A stretch of 64,000 bases of DNA, from assembly GCA_034509425.1 (NCBI GenBank), contig JAVTVJ010000343.1, forward strand, positions 1,142,501 through 1,206,500, given 5' to 3'. The stretch is from Eopsaltria australis (Eukaryota > Chordata > Aves > Passeriformes > Petroicidae). This document shows positions 35,501 to 47,161 of the stretch, one piece after another. The position numbers were made by a program, and so were the translations under genes. How positions within the stretch are numbered: the first letter of the stretch is position 1; each line of letters opens with the position of its first letter. The notes beneath the pieces were generated by a model that saw nothing but the letters and a program-made list of their open reading frames with translations, did no database searches and was not told the origin of the DNA.

Positions 35501-38500
35501 GTAAAACAAATATTTCTTTTGGTCAAGCAAACCTGGAGCAAAAATTCACACGCTTTGGATAGCTCTGAACCACATGTGGGTCCCAAGGTGTGCCACCAGG
35601 CCTTGTGCAGACTTTACTAATGAATCCTGTGGTAGTTGAAGGTAGGCCAGGACAGAGAAGCCTGACTGCTTGTGTTTAACAGAGCATTAAAGTGCCTCCT
35701 TTAGCAGAAGTCAAAAAGCAGAACTAATAAACATCAGGTTGGAAGAAGTTAGAACTTGCAACCTACCTCTTGCTCTAGCCTTACTCCTGAAACAGGCTGT
35801 ATCAACAGTGTGGGAGCCATGGGATTGAGAATACTTTCCTAATAAGAAGTGACCATCATCCAGACTGTCAGTTTGCCAGGACAGGATTTCATTTCATGTT
35901 TTAGACCAATGATTTTTGTGCAGCCTCACATCATACTTAGATAGAAAGGCAAGGAGGATTTTAATTAGTGAAAAGCTGAATTTCAGCAAAGAGATGTAGA
36001 AGTAATTACTTACCAACACTGTATATATGACCTTAATGTAGGAAGGGGAAAATATCCTTACAAGTTCTGTTAGTACTAGACGTTTCAGAATCTTGGATAC
36101 AACTGGCCTTTCATTGTCTTCATCTATATTTCATTTATAAACTTTGCAGTGTGGGAAATCTGCTGAGTGAAAAGTAGGTAGGTAGCAATGCTGCACAGTT
36201 GGATGGCTCTTACAGCAGTCACTCCTTTAAAAGTACACACACACTTGCACACAGTGCTACCCATAAAGTTCCCCTTTATAATTTCAGGGACAACTGAGTA
36301 GAAGCCCTTATTTTTAGCAATTATTGGTTTCTAATCTGCTAGAGCCAGAAACCTGCACTGCCATTAATTCACCCGCAGACTTCACATTGCTTTGAACAGG
36401 AATTATGCAAGGAAGTCAATTGCAGGAATGGACACTTCATAGCAGTTTAAATGAAATGAGCTTTTGCAACGAAGAAATGAACACTGAAGCCAGTCTAAGC
36501 CAAGAAAGGCACATTGACATCCTGAGTGAGAGCTGACCTGAAAAGATAGAACATCAGGTGCAATTGAAATTTTTCAGTTTTAAGAGACAGATTAAGTACT
36601 GAAAGCAGCTGGCAAAATGGTAGAGATTATTTACAAGTATTCTTGCCTTTTTCTTGAGCTGGGTCTTGTTCTGAAGGTCAAGAGAAAGCCCTGCTGCTGC
36701 TCAAAAAGAACTTTTTGGACACAAGACTGAGCCCATACCACTGGTAAAGCTGGCACATTTTAGTTTGGCCTTTTTATAACAACCCCTAGTAACCCAACAC
36801 CAGTCTTCTAGACCATCTAATGGAAAGTGAAAAGGCAGGCTGAAAACATCTCTTTTTTCAGTAGAAGTGTCTCCTGTCCTGGCTCTCAGTGTTTCTTCAA
36901 GGGCACTGAGTTTATTTCCTTAAGGAACAAGTTCCTGGGCTTATGATTTAATGATCTCCAGGAGATCTGCTGTTCACACATCACAACCCCCCACCCCCCC
37001 CAGTAACGTGTTGGAGCCACAGAAGTGCTCTGCATCTGAATGGACAAAGATTTCCCAGTGAAGATCTTCTATTTGCAAGGGTAGACCTTTTCCATCAGTC
37101 CACACAAACTATGATGGGAAGTGAGTGTGAAGAGCAGCAAATAAATTCAGGTATTGAGATACCTTTCAGGGGAAAACCCAGTACATATTAGTCCTCAGAT
37201 CAGATCACAGTGCAGCTCTTGCCCCAGACTCAACTCAACAGTCTACTGCTATTGTGATGAGGTCAGAGGACTTAGAAATTATGTAAGGGCAGTTAAGATT
37301 AGAGGTTTCTTTATAATCTTGGAGGTTGTTATAGGTAACTCTAGGTGAAGGTATGTGAAAGTTCTGTTTGACCTTCAGGAAGAAAAAGGGTCAGTATCTC
37401 TTCATGATTGCAGTACTTAATATTATTATTTTTATATGATTTCATTGTACATGATACATCCATGACTCTGCCTCTTAAAATATACTAATTTTTGTGTACT
37501 TACCTCCTCACAATCAGTCCCCTTTAATGTTTCATGTAAATCATCTCAAGATTACATCACATTTCATGAATGAAACAAAATTATACTTGATCCTGAAAAA
37601 TGTAAGATGAAAGTATATTTCTAACTATGGTTCTATAGTACAATGGGAAAAAGAAAACCAAACATATCAAATCTAAAATAACAAAAATAAACAAATGCAC
37701 TCCACCCCCAAATCAAGTCAAAACATTATGCCAAGATTTCTTGCCTTGAAAGAGGTCTTCTGGATAGTTACTTATGAGGATTTCCACTTCTCAGTGGTGG
37801 AACTGTATTACAGTAATTGGATTTCTGGACAGAAAATGTGACACCCATAAGGACAGGTTTCTGTCTATACATACAAGCACTCTTTAGGTTTTGAAACATC
37901 CCCCACCTAAAAGCTGTCATTAAAGACTGAATTTTTGTCGCTTGCAACAAAAAACTATAAATGTATAGAGTGAATAGATTTCCATTGCCATTATTATAGT
38001 TTTAGCCAAATAAACTTCACAGTGTTACCTGGTTTTGTCCTATCTGATATCATTGTTTGGAGCATGCTTCACAGAGTAACTGCATTAGTAAAAGCATACC
38101 ATATGTACCATGATCATTTTGAAACAATATTACAGCCAGAGACAACATCGAGAGTCACAGTCTAGCACACCTTACAAACAGGAAATCAGAATGAACCCAG
38201 GAAAAAACCCTACTTTATACAATATATTGTTATATTTTACACTCCAATGGTCTTTTTTTGACTGTAAGAGACTTGGCAAACATGAAAGAAGATGTTCTAA
38301 AGAAATTCCTCTCAGATTCATGGCACTTTTTTTACCCAAGCTGTTGATAGAGTAATTGATGAAAAGAGGTGAGCAACCTTTCTAATTTCATAAATGGAAT
38401 CATGATGCTGTTCAGTCTGGAGCTCGAAGAAAGAGCTAAGATTGATTTGTGGGTAAACTGTACGATAGTGTCAGAAGAATAAAAAAAGCAATTTTTTATC

Positions 38501-38779
38501 TTTCCTTAAATTTCACTTCAGATATTCCAATGATTTGTGATTTCACTAAATAAGTAAATAATTACATATGAGTGATTTTTTCTTGGATGAACAGTTCTGC
38601 TGCTCTTTAAGAAAAAATCAGAATTATGCTTGTAGTAAAATAAGGTATGTGGCTGTGGTTATTGCTGGGATGCAGCTCTCTCTGTGACAAGCTGTATTTC
38701 CTGGTCAGACGCAGAGTGTAGGAGGCAAAATGTTTTTTCATAGTCTAAATTCATTCCTTCCTGCACAAGGGTGGGACTC
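32542..38779. other. Noncoding stretch, no supported gene
   Basis: No gene, RNA or further recognisable transposon. 32590-32780 is somewhat richer in GC and is open on both strands for about 60 codons without similarity. A C-rich run (six and eight C split by A) lies near 36987-37001. The open frames elsewhere are short and unrecognised. Confidence 0.5.
34400..34443 (+). repeat. Two-copy 24-bp tandem duplication
   Basis: GAGCATTTATGTTGATGTC at 34400 is followed 24 bp later by GAGCGTTTACATTGATCTC, with four differences over 19 bases. A minor local duplication with no evident function. Confidence 0.6.
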
Positions 38780-38856
38780 ACTTCACTTACCTTTAACCAT
38801 CTTAATGTAAAATGTTTGTTTTAAGTTAGTCATCTAGGCTGCCTCTCTAATTAATG

Positions 38857-38966
38857 GGTACCGATAAGCACTTCCAGAAGGCAATCACCCTATCTTAAAA
38901 TAGCTATCTTAGATAGCAGTTTATTCCTAGCTAAATTAGCTAGTTAAACTGCTTAATTCTGGTACC
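38857..38966. repeat. Cluster of nested palindromes
   Basis: Two adjoining inverted repeats share a boundary. The first, at 38903-38917, is GCTATCT, one base, AGATAGC. The second, at 38917-38951, is nested: outer arms CAGTTTA and TAAACTG enclose inner arms CTAGCTAA and TTAGCTAG around a single central base. The cluster is flanked by two GGTACC sites, at 38857-38862 and 38961-38966. Together these can form cruciforms or tandem hairpins. It may be the remnant of a small palindromic transposon, a dense binding-site array, or simple AT-rich coincidence. No family is recognised. Confidence 0.6.
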
Positions 38967-38990
38967 TAAATCAGGTTAAATGAACCTCAA

Positions 38991-41564
38991 ATCAAGAATT
39001 AGCAAAGAATATAAAGGCCAGTGAAAGTATCAAGACTTGCATAGTGAGAACACAAGTATCTGTTGAATAAAAAAATGAGTCCAAAGTCTTCTATGAAAGC
39101 AGAAGAAATTCATGCCTAGCAAACTTGCCTGGGCTGGTAGAAACATCTGGGCAGGACTCCTTATGCTGCAAGATTCTTGTGAGAAATAAAACACTAGTGC
39201 TGACAGAGAGATCTTTAGTGGATAAGCCAGTGAAAGCTTTTACAGAAAAGCAGAACTAGTACTTAAAAAAAACCCATATTTTACATTAAACTATAGTTTA
39301 TACTCAGTCTAACTCCACCTGTTAACAGTGTCAGGCCTTCAATATGGAGGAAGTTTTTGCCAAGATGCGTTCTCCTGATGCAGACTTCAAATCCTTTGCA
39401 TTTATAGCAATAGAATTACTGAGATAAGAGTACTAGGATGTGTAGAAGAATCCACACACCTTGGGCTGGGTATGAGCTGGCAAGATGGGAAAGTATGTGA
39501 TATGAAGCCATGGTATGGCTTCTGGGCATGAATAATCTACTACCCACAGCTCTGCCACAAAAAGGAAGACAAGATTCTTGTAAAAGAACTCAAAGTTCAT
39601 ATGGTCTGTAAAAATTGACTTGCCTGAGGAGATGAGTTTAGAAGTAGGAAGACTAACCCATGTCCTTGGGAGGTTGGTGATAAGAGTGGAGTATGATGAA
39701 GTACCTCACTCAGTTGATGGTTTCAAAGGCACAGTTTTGCATTTCTGTGGGAAAACATTGCATTGTGAAGTCCAGCTGTTGACATCAAAGAGTTGTAGAT
39801 GGAACCAGGTGAGAGTCTCCTTTCGTTTACACAGCTGTAAGTAAAAATAAGAAACAAACATGATGCCCTTAAGTGACCAAACCTGACAGGGTTTCCCTGT
39901 GGACACTGAGTGTAGACACAGGTGCACTTGCTCTGCCCACCCTGGAAGGAGAGAGTGCCTGGGAGAAGGGCTGCCTTGCTGGGAGAGGCAGGCACTGTGT
40001 GGGACTCCTGCCCTCACATGACATTCAGAAGAGGTCTGGCCCATGCGTAGTTGACTTGGAGTGGAGACAATGCAACACTTCTCTATATACTCGTACGGTT
40101 ATGAATGGAACTGAGAGCAGAACTTGGTTCAATATAAATGTTAGTACTAAAGCAATAGGAATCTCACTTCAACACTCCAAAAAAGCCAGGAGACTGGTCA
40201 ATCCTCAGTGCATGCCCTGAGATCAATGGAGATGGACAGCAATCTGTGGGTAAACTACTCATCAAATAGGTGGTTCCAAAAGACACAGAACAATACAGTC
40301 TCTGCTTCTCTCTTCCCACAGATTTTGGACTAGACTTTGGAAAAGAAGCTTTGGACTAGATAGACGGCCCTTAGAAAATCAACAACAAGATGAATCCAGT
40401 AGAAAATATTATTTTAAGACTAAGACGTATCAGTAATTTAAATGCAAGAATTCTTACAAAGTTCTTGTGGTTTCCCCAAGCCAAATGTCACAATCCCTGG
40501 AAATTCAATGCTCGACTCAAGCACAAAAAGTATCTCAAAGTATTTGGTTAGAGAAATGCAGTGAAGACATGTGAGTAACTTTAACTGCTCTCTGAAGTAC
40601 TGCACAGAAATACACAGCGTGATTGTAATGCCAAATTAGACAAACTGATTTGCAAAGCCATATTACATTACTTTTTATATCTCACAAATACCCAGGCACA
40701 AATAAAAACTTAACAACTAATTCCCATACATTTTTTATACTAATGAATTCCTTGCTTTGCTTCCAAGTTTTTAAATAAAATTTTATACATCATTGCTGAT
40801 AATAATTTGGTTATATATTGTATCAACTTATGTTTCATATGTTAATAAACACACACTATTGTAGTAAAATTAAAGCAGAACAAAGTAGGACCACATTCAT
40901 ATACCCATGCATAAGAGTTGAGGGAGACTAATAAACAGAGAAATCATTTGTACAGTCTAAAAGTAGTATATCTGCCATTTTGTGGTCTTCTCCATACAGG
41001 GAGAGCTCCACAGAGTGTGACAACAAATGAAAAAATGACACAATCGACTGAAGTGCAGCATTTTTAAAATAAGTTTTTGCCTAGAGCAAAAGGAAAGAAT
41101 ATATTCCTGAATAGATAACTTGTGTCCTTGGAGTTTAAGGGCCATGAGCTGCAAGAGCCATTTTTATGGTATCATTTTTCTTAATCTGGTTAATGTTTGA
41201 ATAGGAGATAAATCGCTTTATAATGAATAATAATAATTATCACATAAATAATTGCTTAAAGCAATTTTTTGGCTGTCATGGAAATTAGGACATCTAAATT
41301 ATCTTAAGAATAAGGAGATTCTGACAGTATATAAAAGGATCTTGAGGGAATGTCTAAAAAACAATGAACTAGTGTCAAAGATTATATGTCAGTTGGGCCT
41401 GTGTTTCATGTTGCTAAATGAGACAGGATGGCATGCTGGGAATAGTTTTTAGGCTTTCTGTTACTTACAGGAGAGTACAAATTAATGAAAGTTTAAGTTT
41501 CTGAAGAGTGAATTTATTTCTACTGGAAATGTTTACTTTTGCCTAATAAAAAGCATTAAAAGTG
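38991..41564. other. Noncoding stretch, no supported gene
   Basis: No supported gene. Overlapping frames on both strands between 39620 and 40220 (up to 115 codons) lie in a slightly GC-richer patch near 39890-40020 and match nothing known. AT-rich DNA follows to the start of the CR1 copy. Confidence 0.5.
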
Positions 41565-42219
41565 ACCCAGTGGAAAAGGGCCCGAGGGTGGTGGTTGGCA
41601 CCTGTCTGAACATGAGCCAGCATGTGCTCAGGTGGCCAAGGGGGACAATAGCCTGTAACAAAAACAGTGAGACCAGCAGGATGAGGGGAGTGATTGTCCC
41701 CCTGTACTCAGCACTGATGAGGCCACACCTTGAGTCCTGTGTCCAGTTTTGGGCACCTCACTACAAGAAAGACATTGTGGGGCTGGAGCGTGTCCAGAGG
41801 AGGGCAATGGAGCTGGTGAAGGGTTTGGAGCACAAATCCTATAAGGAGTGGCTAAAGGGATTTGGAGATGTTTATCCTGGAGAAAAGGAGGTTCAGGAGT
41901 GTCCTTATCACTTGAGGGTTGTGGCAAGGTGGGGTTTGGTCTCTTCTTCCTGGAAACTTGCAGCAGGACAAGAGGTCATAGCCTGAAGTTTTATCAGGAG
42001 AGGTCCAGGTTGGACATCAGAAAGATTTTTTTCACCAAAAGGGTGTTCAGGTATTGGAATGATTGTCCCAGGGAGATGGTGAAGTCACAATCACTGGAAG
42101 TATTCAAGAAATGACTGGATATGGCATTTAGGGCTATGGTTCAGATGAGGTAGTTGTGTTGGGTCAAAGGCTGGACTTGATGATATTGTAAGTCTTTTCC
42201 AGCCTCAGTGATTCTTTGA
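41565..42219 (+). mobile_element. CR1 LINE, ORF2 C-terminus and 3' end
   Basis: The longest CR1 copy in the window, about 655 bp, 5'-truncated. The frame starting at 41570 encodes the distal reverse transcriptase region, with MRPHLESCVQFWAPHYKKD at about 41717-41773 and then ERVQRRAMELVKGLEHKSY. The coding sequence then shifts frame near 41930 and continues in the frame open over 41848-42114, with RLDIRKIFFTKRVFRYWN at 42007-42060 and LEVFKK before a TGA at 42112. The 3' end follows the CR1 pattern (GGCTGGACTTGATGATATT, then TTCCAGCCTCAGTGATTCT). The frameshift and missing 5' 80 percent make it inactive. CR1 ORF2 normally supplies an endonuclease and reverse transcriptase for target-primed retrotransposition. 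Confidence 0.95.
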
Positions 42220-45200
42220 AAAATGCAGACTGAAGCTGTGGAAAACTACCATTGAACTGCCACATTCACAATACTCATGCTTAAAGATGTGGCTAAAATG
42301 AAAACTTGAATTGGCATTACAGCTGCAGTGAGGTTACTGATGTGCTGCTTGCCTAGAGAAGGTTATATTACTTTTATATAACTAATATATTTTTCCTTAC
42401 AATTTTGTTGTTTTTTTTAAAAGCACACAAAATATTTTTCTTCATAAGCAGACTGAAGAAATCATGAATCATGCATGACAGCTGTCAGTTAAGCATTGCT
42501 AGAAGACACCCAGATACCATATTGATGGAAGCACTCCAAGAAGCTGGAGAGAACAGTCCTGTGCTATCAGGAAAACTGATGTGATGGCCTAATAAATGTT
42601 TTCTGAGTTTTAATATTTGGGAATTTGTGATCTAGAGCTGACTTATCCCACAAAAAGACCAAAACCACATGCAACTCATAGGCTACTGACCATAAGAAAG
42701 ACATGATAGGTTTAAAATGGGACTGAGGATAGAAATGTAGGGGGGAAATGAAATTGCTAGCATGCTCCCATGTGTATCCTTCTTAATTTGTTAAAATACA
42801 ATAGAAACAATGAAATCATCTGGCTGCATGTATTCTTTGCACTATATAGCAAACTGTAATTTCCAAATTACATTTAAGGATCTCCTAACATAAAAATTTG
42901 ACTTCAAAATTCAATTTGTACCATGTGTTAATGTCATATTTGGGGACACTCTGGAGTTCATTTTGGAAAGCAGGAAGCTGTAGACTTTCTTAACACAGAC
43001 AGGCCAGTTCAGCCCATGCTCCTTCACCATGTGGCATTGACACCTTGTGTGGCACTGCTATATATCCTGTAGAGACTGTAGAGAACTGGGTGTTCCAGTT
43101 GTGAGAATCCCATTGATGGTGGAATAGCATCAAAGCTAAGGAAACCACTTCTGTTATTTTGATAAGGTGGCATATTTTTACCTTTTTAGGGATTTGAAAG
43201 GAACAACAGTGATCCTCCCTGTGTCCCTTTGAAGGTTATCGGGAAGACTGTGACAAGATTGTATGGGAAGGATTAAGCCCTTGTGCAATTCCAAGAAGCT
43301 GTTTTGATTTTGGCAATGAGACTGCTCTGCAGGGTTTTGCACTGTTAGCCTGGTGAGAAACTGAAACCAGAGAAATATGAGGGACTCAAGAGCAGAAAAA
43401 AAGATTACAATAAAAAAAAGCAGCCAACAATCATCACTTATTTGCCTCTGGTCCATATCTGGGATTCACTGGGATGCAGCTGTGATAATAAATCTGAGAA
43501 AGCTATTATCATCAACATGCTCAAAAGTAGCCTTTACAGTGACCAACCAAACACAAAAGGCATCAGAAGGTTTTAGCTCCTTTTTCCTGTTTCCCTGCTT
43601 TGGTGTGGGTGCCAGTCCAGGTGGGTAAGGCTGGGGAATGAAGACAAGTGGCATCATGCTACTGTGGAGACAACCAGGAAACTGGGCGGGGTAAATCCTT
43701 TGTCTCTTCCCTCTTCAATTCAACCCTGTTTTTAAATGTGTGACTGCATTATTGGGTCAATCCCCATGTAAAGGAAGTAGGACTTAAGCTACCTTTTGCA
43801 GTCATAGAGAAAAATACTCATTTGTAAATTGTGATGCAACTGTGTCAGAGCAACATCGACAAAATCACACCACAGTACCCTCATTTCCTCCATAACATGC
43901 TCTGAGCTGGTCAGTTTTCTGTCTCTGCCCCTTCTCTTCCCACCATGTTTTAACCCTAACTGTGCCTTCCTATTGTATTTCTTCTAACGGCTCTGACACT
44001 CACATGAGTCCATGGTAAATCAATGCAGAGTACTGATTAGGCAGAAAGTGAACCCACTAAAAATTGTGAATGAGCTTCTGCCAGTTCAATAAGCTGAACT
44101 GCCTCACAGAGGGGTCACACAAGAGCCAGAATGGGTACCAGAGAGAAAGCAGGCAAGGACAGGAGACGGGGCTTCCTCTTTTGTGGGTAATGAGCTGTTT
44201 CACCAGTTCAGGTCTCTTGTTCTTCGCTATAAGCCTGTCAAATAACCTTTGAGCCAATGCTAAGTTCAAAGGGTAGAGGTTCTAGATCTCTGTGACAGTG
44301 TTCAACAAAAATCAGAGTTTTCCAAAACTTTAAGAGAGCTAGGAACAAATCACAAGTGCCTGTCCCCAAGAATATATGACTAAGTTGTATAGTGGACTGG
44401 TATTTTTCCCTCTCAGGGAAGTAAAATGCTAAATAACACACTTCAAAGATCCTTTGAGCCACTGCCAAAAAAGAACATTCTACATCTTCTATATTATAAT
44501 CTAAATATTTCAATAGAAATGTGCTTAGAGTTGCTTTCTGCCCACCTCATCTTCTTGGATATAACTTTACTGTAAACAAAAAGAAAGGAAAAATGCACCT
44601 CACTGGTCACAGTGTTCATGGGAACTCCCCTACTCTCCAAACCCCCCAAACCCACAAACTTGATTTGCACCTCCTTCTTCATGTAAGAAAACCAAATGAC
44701 TACTACTTTTCATCTGCTTTGAACAAACAGAAATGAAATGAACAATTATTTTGAGCTTGGTTTGGTTTAAAAAAAAAAAAAATTTTTCACATTTTAAAAT
44801 GTTTTAATGTTCTTACAAAAATGAGAGGAGTGAAATTCTCATGACTGAGCTATGTGAGCAAATTATAAGTTTCAAATGAGATACTTTTTACATTGAAAAT
44901 ATGTTTAAGATGTTCGAAGAATTTCTGCCAACTTTAAGCAGGACACGTCTAAACATCAACTCATGTAACATTTTCAGTATTTATGTATCTCTATTTTCTG
45001 GCCAAGTGCAAAGAATGCTGGAACTTATCAGCCTCAAATTAGTCAAGATCAATATTGGTTGTGAAATATTTGTGGGACTAAATTACTTTTCCGTGCTGGG
45101 ATGCCATGCTTACTGCACAACATTCACCTGGAATATAATTGGCCTCTTAGAAAATGTTTGTGTCCATGGGAGGAGCTTCTGCTCTGTGTCAGCTCATCAA

Positions 45201-47060
45201 GGGAACTGCTGGATGGTGAAAGAGTCCTGGAGTTGAGGAGTTGGGGATCTGTTGTGTCTTCTCATCAACTCAGCATCACGTTGCCAAAGAAGGTAGTTGG
45301 TGCTCTGCCAAGAACTCAGCTCTGAATCAACTGCCACTACACCAAACTAGTCCTAACGCTGCAATATTTCACTCTCTGTTTCGATACACTGGCATTTTTC
45401 ACTGGATTAAACCTTTCAGTTGAGCATTCAGATGAGCTCTACTACAACCAGTCAACTTCAGCTTAAGTAGGGACCCTGAAAATCTCCATGGCATTTTCTT
45501 TTCATTCTGCCACATCCATTCAAAAACCGTATGTGTCTTTTGACTGTTTATGCTCACTGAAGGGTTCAAAACAATACAAATTGGCCACATGTATTCCCAC
45601 CTGCTCCTAAGTAGCTGTAATAGTGGAAATCTCAGATTAGTTGCCCACAACTCCTCTGCCGCAGTGACCTCCAGTGGGAAGCAGCAGAAAATGGGAAATT
45701 ATATGGGTAGCAAACCAGCATTGCCAAGTTCAGAAAGGTCACAGGAGATGCATGACTCTTGGCAGCTGTGTGCAGCAATAGGGGGAGGAATGTGCACTGA
45801 AGGGACTCAATCACTGGCATTGTTCAGACAAGATGGCCTTAGGAGGCCCAAGGTTCATGCCAACACAAACACAGAGAATCACAGTTGCTCTGGGTCTCTA
45901 AGTTGAGAAAACAAATCCCTGTTAAACTTTTGGTTATATATGGCACTAGTTTATAGCATGTCTCAACTCTCCTGAGGCTGAAAGGATCTTTCATTGCCAT
46001 TATTTTCAACTTCATTAAAGCTCAGAGCTCTAAAGATAAAACTTGAAGTAAAACAAAATTCTGGCCACAATCTTCTTCTACAGTGAAGTATTCTCTTCTC
46101 CTTGGAGATCTCTACCTGCCTAGCTATCTCTTCTCTTCAGTTAGGTGAAAATGGTATTTGTCTTGCTTGGGTGCTTACTGTGTCAACCAATGTGGCTATT
46201 TCTCTGATCTGAGTACAGGAGATGAATTCTCTCCACTCCTTTCATCTCTGGGTATGTCCAATGAAGAAAAGGAGAACTCGCTGCTGATAAAGAGAGATGC
46301 TCAAGCTGCTGTGAAGCCTCTGCTTTTTACTGCCCTTAAAAAAATTTGTTTGTGAATATTCTATACAAGGCATCACAAAATTTGTGCTTCTAAAAATGCT
46401 TGAAATGAATGTTCAAGAAATAATAGAAAACAATATTGTGTTGGCATCCCATTTGCTATACTAAAACACCTAAAAATTACAATATGCTTAACTTCTGCAG
46501 TGAACACATGCTTTTTCTTACTATTTAGTAATTTATCAGTTTTAATACTCACTGTAATTTCTATGTGACTGTAGTTTCTCACTGTATCATTCTATGGCTG
46601 CTTCCGTTCTGTTTAATATTTGCTTATTTTAGTTTAAATCCCTAGAGCAGAACCCACAAACCAAACAAATACTCATAGAAAACAGAGAGCAGCTCAAATG
46701 TCCTTGGAGACACTCAATTTTTTGTTTGCTACCATTTGTCATTCTCTGCTCAGAGAGAGATCAACAGTTTTTAGCACACAGATCAATATTCTCTTAACCC
46801 AGACCTAATCTAAGGAGAGTTTCCCCAGGTTTCACCTTGGCCTACTCCTATGTGCCATACTTGCCCTTTTTTCAGCAATAATTTTGTCTGTGTAAGACAG
46901 CAATTTTTCATCCTTTGGTCAAAACTGGTGACAAAAGAGGGAATAATGGTTCCTGACATATCAAATGATAGATTTGACACATGGCATGCTGAGCTGGGAG
47001 CTTTCACGTGCCAAGCTAGAAAGACAGATAAGCAGCCTAATGGCCCTCCTGACATTGCTG
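42220..47060. other. Noncoding stretch, no supported gene
   Basis: No gene is supported. The many short frames (for example 44901-45236 and 45550-45906) match nothing recognisable and overlap one another. An A run lies at 44769-44782. Confidence 0.5.
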
Positions 47061-47161
47061 CCTCTTTTTTTTTTCCCTGGTATACCAAAACAGCCTGTGC
47101 TTTTTTTCTTCTTCTTTTTTTTCCCTTCTTTTTTTTTTCCACCAGTGATTTTTTTTTCTTT
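47061..47161 (+). repeat. T-rich low-complexity tract
   Basis: Several T runs of 7 to 10 bases are separated by C-rich words (CCC, CTTCTTC). Frames on either strand across it (Phe-rich or Lys-rich) are artefacts. A further run of 14 T lies at 47413-47426. Confidence 0.85.

Noticed and set aside
41628..41927. 99-codon minus-strand frame
   Set aside because: It is antisense to the CR1 ORF2 fragment and is a shadow.
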